A DNA stretch of 64,000 bases from Clostridium ljungdahlii DSM 13528 (GTDB taxonomy: Bacteria > Bacillota > Clostridia > Clostridiales > Clostridiaceae): positions 1,426,001 through 1,490,000 of the forward strand of contig NC_014328.1 in the NCBI RefSeq assembly GCF_000143685.1, written 5' to 3'. A program made the translations under genes and the position numbers. Numbering within the stretch: the stretch's first letter is position 1; each line of letters begins with the position of its first letter. The notes beneath the pieces were generated by a model. That model saw only the letters and a program-made list of their open reading frames with translations. It searched no databases and was not told the DNA's origin. Positions 54,172-63,619 of the stretch are shown here, piece after piece.

Positions 54172-54929
54172 GCTTTATGTCAATTTTAAAATCTGAACTA
54201 ATGAAATATAAAAGGTCAGTACTGTGGAAAGGTGTATTTTTTATTCCTGTTCTCTCATTTATACTTTTATTTATGGATTTACATTTTAGATGCAATTTTT
54301 TAATGGCAGATAATCATATAAAGTATTTAGCTCAAATTGGAATTTACGGTAAGATAGGTGCTCTGCTCTATGAAAATCATCTTGCTACGTTATGGTGCAT
54401 ACTTTTAAATTTGTCCATTGTCGTGGTAGCAGTTATTGTAAATTATATGGAATACAGCGAAAATACCTGGAAGCAAATAATAGCAAGGCCTGTTGAAAGA
54501 AAAAAGGTTTATTTATCCAAGTGGATTGTAGTACTTATAGCTGCAGTTATATTAGTGATATTAAATGGAGTATTTTTAATAATTATAAAAAGTTTGTTTC
54601 ATATAGATGGCGGCTGTGCAGTGATTTTTAAATACATTGGAATGGAATTGTGTACTACATTAGGGGTAGTGAGTTTTCAGCAATTTATAAGTTGTTATAT
54701 GAAAAATTCTCTAGCATCAGCAGCCGTAGGATTTGCAGGAAGTATAGGAGCATATATGTTTGCACAGAGCAAATTACTTTCATATGTAGTTCCATATGCT
54801 AATGTTCTACTAGCCTTACCTTCAGGAGACAGTAAAGATGCATATACTGCAGCTTTCTTTGGAATAGTGTCTGGTATTTTATGGCTTGCAGTTGGAATTA
54901 TAGAATTTAATAAAAGGGATATTAAGTAG
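54168..54929 (+). CDS. ABC transporter permease, LanE/MutE-like
   Basis: A 253-residue membrane protein with six helices and no catalytic motif, typical of lantibiotic-immunity permeases (ILKSELMKYKRSVLWKGVFFIPVLSFILLFMDLHFR; EYSENTWKQIIARPVERKKVYLSKW). It partners with the LanF-like ATPase and the following permease as a LanFEG-type complex. Sequence is poorly conserved in this family, so assignment rests mainly on context and topology. Confidence 0.85.
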   Translation: MSFMSILKSELMKYKRSVLWKGVFFIPVLSFILLFMDLHFRCNFLMADNHIKYLAQIGIYGKIGALLYENHLATLWCILLNLSIVVVAVIVNYMEYSENTWKQIIARPVERKKVYLSKWIVVLIAAVILVILNGVFLIIIKSLFHIDGGCAVIFKYIGMELCTTLGVVSFQQFISCYMKNSLASAAVGFAGSIGAYMFAQSKLLSYVVPYANVLLALPSGDSKDAYTAAFFGIVSGILWLAVGIIEFNKRDIK

Positions 54930-54940
54930 GGGTGAATAGC

Positions 54941-55672
54941 GTGAAAAATATATATAAAGTAGAATTACTAAAGTTAAGACATTCAAGAATACTTAACATA
55001 GTGATGTTTCTTCCACTGTTTTTTGTAATACTTGGTTTTACAAATTTCTTAAGATATAGAAAGCTTTTTACAGAGAAAGGTCAAAACGTATGGAGCCAGG
55101 TATATACTCAGAGTTCAATATTTTATGGATTATTTATTATAGGGTTGTTTATCACAATTGCAATTGCTGTTTTGGTTAGAATAGAAAATAGTGAAGATAA
55201 TTTTAAAAGGATTCTGACGCTGCCTGTAAAAAGAAGTGAATTATATATAGCAAAGCTTGTTATAGGCTGCGGTATAGTATTTTTAAATCTTATATTATTT
55301 ATGCTTCTTACGATCTTAGCAGGTGCAGTTATAGCACCACATAGTCAAAGTATGCCAAGAGAAATGATATATGCTCCGCTGCTTGCAATTATAGCTTCAC
55401 TGCCTGTTATAGCAGTTCAATATTATCTGAGCATGAAATTTAAAAATATTGCAGTACCACTAGGAGTAGGACTAGTCTTTTCTTTTCCCTCAGTTCTCAT
55501 TGACAACACTAAGTATTGGATGCTCTTTCCCTGGGATTATCCAGGAAGGGTATTACTAGGTGGTTCAAATGTAAGTTTTAATTTTCCACCATATATGTAT
55601 GTAGTATCTGCTATTTTATTTATAGTAGTTACATTAGTTGGAGTGAATGAATTTAACAATAGAGATATCTAA
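54941..55672 (+). CDS. ABC transporter permease, LanG/MutG-like
   Basis: A 243-residue permease with six helices; its opening (VELLKLRHSRILNIVMFLPLFFVILGF) and RIENSEDNFKRILTLPVKRSELYIAKL parallel those of the preceding permease, so the two arose by duplication. GTG 54941 follows a perfect AGGGGTG (54928-54934) at 6 bases; the in-frame GTG at 54932 lies within that site. It completes the LanFEG-type operon. Confidence 0.85.
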   Translation: MKNIYKVELLKLRHSRILNIVMFLPLFFVILGFTNFLRYRKLFTEKGQNVWSQVYTQSSIFYGLFIIGLFITIAIAVLVRIENSEDNFKRILTLPVKRSELYIAKLVIGCGIVFLNLILFMLLTILAGAVIAPHSQSMPREMIYAPLLAIIASLPVIAVQYYLSMKFKNIAVPLGVGLVFSFPSVLIDNTKYWMLFPWDYPGRVLLGGSNVSFNFPPYMYVVSAILFIVVTLVGVNEFNNRDI

Positions 55673-55746
55673 CTTACTCAACTTTTGCATATATAAAATT
55701 TTGACTTGATATAAAAATAATGCGAAGCAAAACTTTTGAAAATAAT

Positions 55747-55863
55747 AAAGTTCAAATAACAAAGAACAGATAAAGAGGATTTCCCTCGTACCTCAGGAAA
55801 TCTATAATTTTAATATTTTCTGACGTTAGGAAGAAAATTATCCTTATTTGATATTTGAACTTT
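55747..55863. repeat. Nested inverted-repeat element between the ABC operon and LytTR gene
   Basis: Outer perfect arms AAAGTTCAAATA (55747-55758) and TATTTGAACTTT (55852-55863) enclose two hairpins: GATTTCC/GGAAATC (55778-55784, 55796-55802) and ATTTTCT/AGAAAAT (55815-55821, 55832-55838). It is MITE-like or structured. A separate short TTGCG/CGCAA hairpin with a T tract follows near 55885-55902. Confidence 0.7.
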
Positions 55864-55914
55864 GCACTTTGTTCTTTAAAAATATTGCGACGCAATTTTT
55901 TTAAACTGCGAAAG

Positions 55915-56655
55915 TTAATCAACATCAACTTTCCCGATTTTTATTTGTTCAAAGCAATAATCAGAATAAATTTGTTTAATAATACTAGCTTTGTCCTTAC
56001 GAATAGGAACTTTATCACCATTTTTCAAAAGAAAGTCAATTTTTAGCATAGAAGCTATATAAAACATATTTATGATATAGCTTCTATGACATCTTAAAAA
56101 GGATGACCCACTTAGGAGATCCCATAATTTTTTTAAAGAAGAACAGGTTTTTGTAATGTGAGTACTTGTGTGAATAAGACAAGTTTTATCATATACTTCG
56201 ATATAATATATATCCTTTAGGAGGATTTTCATAGAAATACCTTTACTATAAACTTCAATAAATCGCATGCTATTTGAAAACTCATTTTGACATTTGTCCA
56301 GTAAACGTTTAATCTTATCGTAACTAACTGGTTTTATAAGATATTGCATTGCGTCTACCTCGAAGGCATCAAGAGCGTGATTTTTACTGCTGGTAACAAA
56401 AACTATTATGCACTTTTCATCATGAATTCTAATTTGTTTTGCAATTTCAATACCATTAGAGTAAATTTTATCATCTATATAAATATCTAAAAATATCAGT
56501 TGAAAATTTACTAGTGTAAAATCTGAGAGTAATTTATCTCCATTTTTATAAGTGAAAATTTCAATTTCAAAACTGTAATTATTACAATATTTTTTAATCA
56601 TATCAATTAGTACTTGCATATCAGATTCTAAGCTATCACATATTGCAATATTCAA
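55915..56655 (-). CDS. LytTR-family response regulator
   Basis: A 246-residue AgrA/LytR-type regulator: receiver domain with phosphoacceptor in FQLIFLDIYIDDKIYSNGIEIAKQIR and lysine in MQYLIKPVSYDKI, then a LytTR DNA-binding domain (IYYIEVYDKTCLIHTS, SSFLRCHRSYIINMFYI). There is no histidine kinase next to it, so it is an orphan regulator. It is divergent from a chemoreceptor gene. It may respond to a peptide signal or control surface functions; no target is evident. Confidence 0.9.
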   Translation of the reverse strand: MNIAICDSLESDMQVLIDMIKKYCNNYSFEIEIFTYKNGDKLLSDFTLVNFQLIFLDIYIDDKIYSNGIEIAKQIRIHDEKCIIVFVTSSKNHALDAFEVDAMQYLIKPVSYDKIKRLLDKCQNEFSNSMRFIEVYSKGISMKILLKDIYYIEVYDKTCLIHTSTHITKTCSSLKKLWDLLSGSSFLRCHRSYIINMFYIASMLKIDFLLKNGDKVPIRKDKASIIKQIYSDYCFEQIKIGKVDVD

Positions 56656-56801
56656 AACTTAATTCCCCCAATTTATATAATGTTATGAATAAAATTTATT
56701 GATTCCAATGAAAAACACTAAATTCTCAAATATAATTTTATCATCAAATTTTGATTTTAGGAAGAACTTACGAAATAAAATGCTATTTTGCGAAATGCTG
56801 C

Positions 56802-56830
56802 TTGATTTCCTATAAGGATTTATATATAAT
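56802..56830 (+). promoter_or_regulatory. Promoter of the chemoreceptor at 56871
   Basis: TTGATT (56802-56807), 17 bases, TATAAT (56825-56830). Confidence 0.7.
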
Positions 56831-56870
56831 ATATATATAAAAATAGAAGTGTGTCATTATAGGGGGGATT

Positions 56871-58859
56871 GTGTTGAAGAAGGGAAAATCATTACAAGTT
56901 ATAGCTGTTGTTGGAATTTCAGTTATTTTTATTGCACTTATTAGTTTAGTCACATCTATAGAGTACATGAATTCAAAAAAGTTGATACTATCTTCTATGG
57001 AGAAATCTGGAAAGCAAACGGTTACAATTCATGCTCAAAATTTATCTTCATGGATTAAAGCTAGGTTATCACAGGTGGAGGTAATTGCAAATACTCAATT
57101 GGTATCGAGTATGAATTATAGTGAAATAATACCTTATTTTAAAAGAGAACAAAAAAATTATAACGGAGTTTTTAATACTATTGGAATATCTGATACATCT
57201 GGAAAGTTGATTATGCAAAATGATGTTACGATTGATATAAGCTCCGAAGATACATTTCCAAAGGTTATTCAAGGAAAAGAAATTATATCAGATCCATTTA
57301 AAGATAAGCAAAATCCTTCAAATTTAATAATCTCTATGGAATGTCCTGTAAAAGATATAAAAAGTGGAAAAGCAATTGGACTTGTGAGTGGTGCTTGTCT
57401 TGTTTCTACAGTTTTCAAGGAAAATACCAATTTTCATATAGGACAAACTGATAAAGTGTATATACTAAGTAATAAAGGTGATGTTTTATATAAGCAAAGT
57501 AATGATCCACTTAATGAAACTAATTTATTGAAGAGCTCTAATAGCGAGCTTAATGGGTTAGTTAAAGAGGCACTCTCTAAAGATAGTTTTTTAGGACAGT
57601 TTAAAGACAAGGATGGAACAAAGATGCTGTTTTCTGCTCGTGTAGACGGAACAGATTGGTATATGCTTCTTCAGGTCCCTACAAAAGAGTATACTTCTAG
57701 TTTAAATTCATTATTGTATTTAATATTAGCAGTTAGTGTTCTTGCAATAATATTTTTAATAGTAATATTGATTATTTTACTGAAAAAGTTTTTTGATAGA
57801 CTTTTAAAGATATCTTTGATTGCAGATGAGGTAGCAGAAGGAAATTTAATGAATTCTTTGCCGGAATCTTCAGATGAACTTGGTAGAATTAATACCACTT
57901 TTAATAAGATGATAAATAACTTAAAGAATATAATAATCAAAATAAGAAATGTTTCAGAAGTTGTTGCTGAATCTTCAAATAGTTACAAAGAGGTTAGTTT
58001 AGAAGTGGTACAAGAAGGAAAAAACATTAAGCAATCAATAGATAATTTAACTTCAGGATCAAAAAATATAGCAGAGGAAATACAAAACATTACTGTATCG
58101 GTAAATGATGTTGAAGATAAATCCAGGAAACTTGCAGAAATAAGTGCTAAAATTGATGAAATGATAGCTGAAGCAAAAGATAAAACTTCAGACGGTTCTA
58201 AAAATTTACATACGACAGTAGAATTATTAAACAAAATGGAACAAAAAGTAAATATTTCATCAGATGTTGTAACAGAACTTTCAGAAAAGTCCAAGACTAT
58301 AGCAAATGTAACAACTACTATAACGGATATAGCTGAACAGACAAATCTATTAGCTTTGAATGCTAGTATTGAAGCAGCTAGAGCAGGGGATCAGGGTAAA
58401 GGATTTGAGGTTGTTGCAGAAGAAGTTAGAAAGTTAGCTGAACAGTCTGAAGTGGCTGCACAAGAAATTTCAAAGGAAATACAAGAAATTCAAGGTAAAA
58501 TAACAAATGCTGTAGTATCAATGGATGAAAGCATTAATTATGTAGGACTAGGTATTAAATCTACAGATAATATATTAGTTATATTCTCAGAGATTGAAAA
58601 GGAAATCGATAGAATTAAGACTATGAGTTTCAATGTATCTGAAATAGCAAAAATAGTATTACAGAATAATAGAAAAATACTTGAGTCAGTTTCAAATACA
58701 TCTGCAATGAGTGAAGAAGCAGTTGCAAGTGCATTGTCTTTTCAAGATATGGTAAGTAAGCAGGAAGATATATTTTTAAATCTTAAAGGGGCATCAGAAC
58801 ATTTGGATGAACTTTCAGCAGCATTATCAGGGGAGATTTTTAAATTTAAGGTAAATTAG
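56871..58859 (+). CDS. Methyl-accepting chemotaxis protein with dCache-like sensor
   Basis: A 662-residue receptor: helix 1 at about 8-28 ([23 protein letters not shown]), an extracellular Cache region ([56 protein letters not shown]), helix 2 near 282-305, HAMP, and tip [39 protein letters not shown]. The start is GTG 56871 or TTG 56874, one codon apart, after GGGGGG. A sigma-A-like promoter precedes it. Ligand unknown. Confidence 0.92.
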   Translation: MLKKGKSLQVIAVVGISVIFIALISLVTSIEYMNSKKLILSSMEKSGKQTVTIHAQNLSSWIKARLSQVEVIANTQLVSSMNYSEIIPYFKREQKNYNGVFNTIGISDTSGKLIMQNDVTIDISSEDTFPKVIQGKEIISDPFKDKQNPSNLIISMECPVKDIKSGKAIGLVSGACLVSTVFKENTNFHIGQTDKVYILSNKGDVLYKQSNDPLNETNLLKSSNSELNGLVKEALSKDSFLGQFKDKDGTKMLFSARVDGTDWYMLLQVPTKEYTSSLNSLLYLILAVSVLAIIFLIVILIILLKKFFDRLLKISLIADEVAEGNLMNSLPESSDELGRINTTFNKMINNLKNIIIKIRNVSEVVAESSNSYKEVSLEVVQEGKNIKQSIDNLTSGSKNIAEEIQNITVSVNDVEDKSRKLAEISAKIDEMIAEAKDKTSDGSKNLHTTVELLNKMEQKVNISSDVVTELSEKSKTIANVTTTITDIAEQTNLLALNASIEAARAGDQGKGFEVVAEEVRKLAEQSEVAAQEISKEIQEIQGKITNAVVSMDESINYVGLGIKSTDNILVIFSEIEKEIDRIKTMSFNVSEIAKIVLQNNRKILESVSNTSAMSEEAVASALSFQDMVSKQEDIFLNLKGASEHLDELSAALSGEIFKFKVN

Positions 58860-58923
58860 GAAAGAGCACTTCTTTCAATTATTAATAAAATGATAATATA
58901 TTAATAATTGGGAGAGGATATAT

Positions 58924-59658
58924 ATGTTTTTTAGATTTCCTGATGAGTCTATGAAAAATGAAGATAAGGTATACATTATAGACAAAAAATTCGCAGACGT
59001 AAATGGGGACGGACGTGTTGAAACTTTAATGATTACGGGGAAGAAACCTTATGGAGAAAATGGTTTTATAGAGAACATGGCTCTTGTTGTAAGAAATAAA
59101 AAGACAGGGTTAAATATAAAAGTAAAACCAAAAGAAAATTCAGGTTATGATCCTAAGTTATTTATAGGAAAATTTGATGAAAAGAGCAGTATACCTTTTG
59201 TATTTTTATCTATAGATTCAGGTGGCAGTGGTAGATATTATTTTGATTATATTTATTCTTTTAAAAACAATGTGACAAACCTTGTTTTTGATTATGATAA
59301 ATTTAATGATGAAAATGTGTATGATGTTGAATATGAAAATTTCTATAAGGTAGGTGTAAAATCACAAAATAAAAATTTGAAGGGTGTAATAGACCTCAAA
59401 TCTATAAGAGATAAAGAATACTTATCAAAGATTTACAATAAAGATGGAACCCTTAAAGAACCTGAGGCAGCAGGAGTGCTGTCCCTTTCCAATCTTTCAC
59501 CCTTAAGTATAAATGGGTTTGGAATTTTTGACCTTTTAGCAGGTCAGAGAATAATAGGACTTTATAATTCAGATACTTTGGGATATGTAGAATCTATTTT
59601 AAGATGGGACAAAGATAAGTTTATGACTATAGCAGTTAGGCTGGTAGTATCAATGTAA
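58924..59658 (+). CDS. Hypothetical protein with VCBS-like calcium-loop motif
   Basis: A 244-residue protein not assigned to a named family. Near the N-terminus is ADVNGDGRVETLMITGKKP, resembling an EF-hand/VCBS-type calcium loop, and beta-rich sequence follows (IPFVFLSIDSGGSGRYYFDYIYSF). It has no signal peptide, so it is probably cytosolic or spore-associated. Similar proteins occur in clostridia without known function. It follows the chemoreceptor gene by 64 bases and ends at a shared terminator. Confidence 0.7.
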   Translation: MFFRFPDESMKNEDKVYIIDKKFADVNGDGRVETLMITGKKPYGENGFIENMALVVRNKKTGLNIKVKPKENSGYDPKLFIGKFDEKSSIPFVFLSIDSGGSGRYYFDYIYSFKNNVTNLVFDYDKFNDENVYDVEYENFYKVGVKSQNKNLKGVIDLKSIRDKEYLSKIYNKDGTLKEPEAAGVLSLSNLSPLSINGFGIFDLLAGQRIIGLYNSDTLGYVESILRWDKDKFMTIAVRLVVSM

Positions 59659-59660
59659 AT

Positions 59661-59696
59661 TATAAAAGCTAAAGTGTATCTACTTTAGCTTTTATA
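59661..59696. terminator. Bidirectional terminator between the hypothetical and PNPOx-like genes
   Basis: Perfect 15-bp stem, 59661-59675 with 59682-59696, 6-base loop, A/T-rich ends. Confidence 0.9.
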
Positions 59697-59700
59697 GTTT

Positions 59701-60096
59701 TTAAAATTTAACGTTGTGAGAATTACCCTGCATATCATAGAAGGTTGCATCAGCCTGGTCTATGTAAAATGTCTCGAAAGTAGGATCGCCTACTTTATAC
59801 ATATTTTTAAGCATAGGCATAGTATTCAAAACAGCTTCTTGTGACTCTTTAGAGGTATTAAAAACTGCCTTTCCATTTAACCTAAGCCATTTTCCTTCTG
59901 GAGAAGTTGCACTGATTTGCATTTTAGGATTAGCTTTTAATTGCTTATATACATTTTTGGTATTGGCAGTGCAAAAATATAACTTGTTGTCGTATTTCAT
60001 TGCAAATCCAAAAGGACGTAATGCAGGTGCATCTCCATTTACAGTAGCAAGATAGAAAACTTTGTTGTCAGTTAAGAACTTTAAAACTTCATCCAT
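59701..60096 (-). CDS. Pyridoxamine 5'-phosphate oxidase-like FMN-binding protein
   Basis: A 131-residue split-barrel protein (FYLATVNGDAPALRPFGFAMKYDNKLYFCTANTKNVYKQLKANPKMQISATSPEGKWLRLNGKAVF). The family binds FMN or F420 and includes many general reductases; true PdxH is longer and lacks this pattern. A nitroreductase-like or redox role is possible, function otherwise open. The start follows AAGGAGAT on the minus strand. Confidence 0.85.
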   Translation of the reverse strand: MDEVLKFLTDNKVFYLATVNGDAPALRPFGFAMKYDNKLYFCTANTKNVYKQLKANPKMQISATSPEGKWLRLNGKAVFNTSKESQEAVLNTMPMLKNMYKVGDPTFETFYIDQADATFYDMQGNSHNVKF

Positions 60097-60373
60097 AATT
60101 AGTATCTCCTTTTACTATAAAATATTTTTAAAATGTAACTAATTACATTTTAACACAAAAATTAGAATAGATAAATTGTATGGTCAACTTTTCTATAGAT
60201 GGTTGAAATCTATTTAAAAAATCAAAAATTTTATTTGCAAAACATGTTTTTTTATGAAGAATTATGATAAATATGTGGCATTAATTAGACCACAATGTTA
60301 TAATTGCCATGGAACAAATGAATAAAATCATTCAATTGAAATAATTAGTATATGATAATTAGGGGGAATCATT
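60097..60373. other. Intergenic region without a recognised element
   Basis: About 280 A/T-rich bases between divergent genes. Promoters must lie here, but no clear match stands out. Confidence 0.45.
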
Positions 60374-61765
60374 TTGTTTGATAGGTTATTAAAAAAAGCA
60401 GATACAAGAGAAGATCAATATGTAAGTTCAGATTATATACATAAGGACGTACTTGTAAAACTTTTTTCTGATGTAGCACAAGGTAAAATGACAAAACTAA
60501 GTTTAAGAGATGTAAAGTGCAGTGATGTGGTAGAAAAATGGAATGAAGTTATAGACGTGATGTGTGAATCCAGAAAAAAAAGAATTCTTGAAACAAATGA
60601 TGTATTGCAAATGGTAATTAAAATGGATTCAATTAGAAATATTATCAAAAGTGTGGATACACAAACAGAACATTTACATTCAATGTCTCAAAATAGTGAA
60701 GAGCTAGAGGCATCTATTGAGGATGTTTCTAATATATCGCAAAAAATGTCAAAGAGTTCAAGTGATGCAAAAAAAGTATCTGAAACAGGAATAAAAAATG
60801 TGTATGATTCAGTTGAATTTGTAAAAAAATCATTTGATGATATTGACATAATAGATAAGCAGATGAAAGGTGTTAAGGAAAAAACTCATAAGATAAATGA
60901 AATAGTTGATATTGTAAAAGGTATTGCAGATCAAACAAGTTTACTGTCATTAAATGCTTCAATTGAGGCAGCAAGAGCAGGGGAACAAGGTAAAGGATTT
61001 GCTGTTGTTGCAGATGAAGTAAGAAAACTTGCTGAAAATACTACAAGTTCAGTTTTAGACATACAAAAAAATGTTTCGAATTTGCAAAAAGATATTGACT
61101 CATCAGTTGATAAAATCAACCAGACAGCTAAGCAATTAGAGTCAGGTAAAGATCTAGTTAACAGTTCGATGGATTCAATCAATATAATTGGTAATTCAAT
61201 AGACAGTGTTAACGAGACGATTAATCAAGTTGCAGCAGATACAGAGGAACAAACTGCAGCAACCCAGTCTTTTGCTAGTAGTATTATGGAGCTATCGCAG
61301 CATGCTGATCATATAGACAGTAATTGTAAAGGTATTGGAAAATTTATATATGATTTAAGTAAAAGAATAGACTCTATGAGAATTGATATGCTTAAAAATA
61401 AATCATGTCTCACAGATTGTGATATGATCGAAATATATAAAACTGACCATTTAATTTGGAGATGGAGAATATATAATATGCTTCTTGGTAACGAAAAAGT
61501 AAATACTAATGAGGTAGGGGATTATAAGGGATGCAGACTTGGAAAATGGTATTATAATATAGATAGTGATAAGTTTAAAAATAGCAAGGCCTTTGTAGAG
61601 TTGGAAAAATCACATATAGAATTACATGAAGTTGCAAAAGAAGCTGCTATTGCATATGAGAGAAATGATATAAAGATGGCAGAAGAATGTCTTGAAAGAA
61701 TGGATATGTGTTCAAAAAAGGTATTTGCTCTAATGGATGAGATAAAAAACATCAAACTAAACTAG
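60374..61765 (+). CDS. Soluble methyl-accepting chemotaxis protein with C-terminal CZB domain
   Basis: A 463-residue cytoplasmic receptor with no membrane helix. The N-terminal 90 residues are helical, the middle carries the signalling tip ([37 protein letters not shown]), and residues about 350-463 form a CZB zinc-binding domain ([37 protein letters not shown]). CZB receptors in other bacteria sense zinc or hypochlorous acid through a His3Cys site. TTG 60374 follows AGGGGGA. Confidence 0.88.
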   Translation: MFDRLLKKADTREDQYVSSDYIHKDVLVKLFSDVAQGKMTKLSLRDVKCSDVVEKWNEVIDVMCESRKKRILETNDVLQMVIKMDSIRNIIKSVDTQTEHLHSMSQNSEELEASIEDVSNISQKMSKSSSDAKKVSETGIKNVYDSVEFVKKSFDDIDIIDKQMKGVKEKTHKINEIVDIVKGIADQTSLLSLNASIEAARAGEQGKGFAVVADEVRKLAENTTSSVLDIQKNVSNLQKDIDSSVDKINQTAKQLESGKDLVNSSMDSINIIGNSIDSVNETINQVAADTEEQTAATQSFASSIMELSQHADHIDSNCKGIGKFIYDLSKRIDSMRIDMLKNKSCLTDCDMIEIYKTDHLIWRWRIYNMLLGNEKVNTNEVGDYKGCRLGKWYYNIDSDKFKNSKAFVELEKSHIELHEVAKEAAIAYERNDIKMAEECLERMDMCSKKVFALMDEIKNIKLN

Positions 61766-61794
61766 TGACATTACATTTATAGGGTTTCTAACTA

Positions 61795-61829
61795 AAAAAT
61801 CAACTTATACGGAGTATAAGTTGATTTTT
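61795..61829. terminator. Bidirectional terminator between the soluble chemoreceptor and symporter genes
   Basis: Perfect 16-bp stem (61795-61810 with 61814-61829), loop GGA, A5 and T5 at the ends. Confidence 0.92.
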
Positions 61830-61865
61830 CGTTTAGAATCACTATAGATAAAAAATCAATATTTA

Positions 61866-63275
61866 TTAAGCAATGTTTTCTTCTTTGTCGATAGCAGATT
61901 CAACTTTATTTTTATCTATTGAATTAACAATTATATATGCAAGTAATCCTACAATTATACCAAAGATTATTGGATAATTAGAGTCAACTCCATATTTAAA
62001 AAAGGTTCCAGAAACTACTATAGTACTTAAAAATAATGATACAAGGCCTGCTTTTGGACTGAACTTTTTAAGCACAAATGCAGCAAGTACAGGTACGAAT
62101 ACACATCCTGACAGATAAGCATAGGCCATATCCAGTGCTGTAAGTACATCTTGAATCAAAAATGCTATTATCATAACTCCAATTCCAATTAAACAAGCAA
62201 AAAGTCTATTAATTACAATTGATTTCTTTTCATCAGGATTTTTATTAATAAAACGAGTATACACATCATTGTAAAGTATAGTAGAAGATGCAAGGATAGA
62301 ACCACTGGCAACTGACATTGTAGCAGCCATAGCAGCAGCTATAACAAAACCTTTAAGTCCAATTGGCAGGAATAAAGAAACTCCTGAAACAAAGGCGTTT
62401 TGAGGATCTTTTAATGATGGTAAAGCTATGTATACACACATACCTAGTAAAATAGCAGCAGCTCCATATATCATACTGTAAAATCCAGCTAAAATAGTTC
62501 CTCTTTTAGCAATTTTTCCATTTCTTGCTGTAAAAATACGCTGCCATATATCCTGTCCAATTATTAAACCAGGGATATACATTAGAAGATACATTACAAT
62601 ACTATCATATCCTATACCTGTTATACTAAGGTGTGATTGAGGCACTGATGTTAAGATGTGGTGAATACCGCCCATTTTTACTATAGCAAATATAGGGATT
62701 AATATAACAATACCAAGAGTTTTTATGACAAATTGGATGATATCTGTCATGGAAACAGACCACATTCCTCCTATAAAGGTATAAAATATTACAATTCCAC
62801 CGCCAACTAGCATAGAAATTTGTGTATTCCAGCCCATTATACCGCTTATTATTGCTCCAACAGATACAACTTGTACAACACTCATCATCATTGTATATAC
62901 GAATGTAAGTAATGAACTAAATATTCTTGCAGATTTACCATAGTTATTTTCTATAACTTCATTAATACTAAGTGCTTTCATTTTTGAAAGCTTGGAGGAA
63001 ACTAAAAATCCAAGGGCTATTAAGCCTAAGCCTAAACTTCCTGCTAACCAAATACCAGATACACCAAACGTATATCCTAATTTTGCACCTCCTACTGTTG
63101 CTGCACCGCCTATTGCAAGGGCAGCCATGCATCCAAAAAACATTGGAAATCCTAGTCTTCTACCAGCTACTAGATAATCTTCCTTTGTTTTTGTAAATTT
63201 TGTTGAAATGATACCAATACTTATCATTACAATAAAGTATAAAATAATAATACCGTAATCAAATGTAGTTAACAT
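61866..63275 (-). CDS. Sodium:solute symporter family protein
   Basis: A 469-residue permease with about thirteen helices of the SSF family (DYGIIILYFIVMISIGIISTKFTKTKEDYLVAGRRLGFPMFFGCMAALAIGGAATVGGAKLGYTFGVSGIW; GGMWSVSMTDIIQFVIKTLGIVI). SSF members take up sugars, amino acids, carboxylates or choline with sodium. The ATG follows AGGAGG. It is divergent from etfB; if that operon is for lactate oxidation, a carboxylate substrate would fit, but the sequence does not decide this. Confidence 0.9.
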   Translation of the reverse strand: MLTTFDYGIIILYFIVMISIGIISTKFTKTKEDYLVAGRRLGFPMFFGCMAALAIGGAATVGGAKLGYTFGVSGIWLAGSLGLGLIALGFLVSSKLSKMKALSINEVIENNYGKSARIFSSLLTFVYTMMMSVVQVVSVGAIISGIMGWNTQISMLVGGGIVIFYTFIGGMWSVSMTDIIQFVIKTLGIVILIPIFAIVKMGGIHHILTSVPQSHLSITGIGYDSIVMYLLMYIPGLIIGQDIWQRIFTARNGKIAKRGTILAGFYSMIYGAAAILLGMCVYIALPSLKDPQNAFVSGVSLFLPIGLKGFVIAAAMAATMSVASGSILASSTILYNDVYTRFINKNPDEKKSIVINRLFACLIGIGVMIIAFLIQDVLTALDMAYAYLSGCVFVPVLAAFVLKKFSPKAGLVSLFLSTIVVSGTFFKYGVDSNYPIIFGIIVGLLAYIIVNSIDKNKVESAIDKEENIA

Positions 63276-63592
63276 TTAATAACCTCCTTTAAGTTTATCT
63301 ATACTTAACAGATTTTTAAATATAATTTTTGAATATTTATTAAAAAAGTTTATAATCTGTTAGTATTAAATTTTTCATGTACATAATCATTTAATATTAA
63401 TATCAAATTTAGTGATCTTGAGAATATGTCGCTATTTGAAATATAAAATAACATTATTTGAAACGACGTTTCTTGATATAATATTATCACTTATAAAATT
63501 AAAATCAATATAAATATACAAATTTTTATTATTTTTTTTGCATAATAATTCATACTTAATATTGACTTAGTGATCTCTTAATGATAATCTAC

Positions 63593-63605
63593 GTGGTAAG
63601 ACCAC
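63593..63605. promoter_or_regulatory. GntR/FadR-type operator upstream of etfB
   Basis: GTGGT-AAG-ACCAC matches the FadR-subfamily pattern TNGTNNNACNA. It lies just before the etfB ribosome site (AGGAGG). A possible TTGACT/GATAAT promoter (63562-63588, 15-base spacer) precedes it. Confidence 0.6.
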
Positions 63606-63619
63606 TAGGAGGAGTATTT

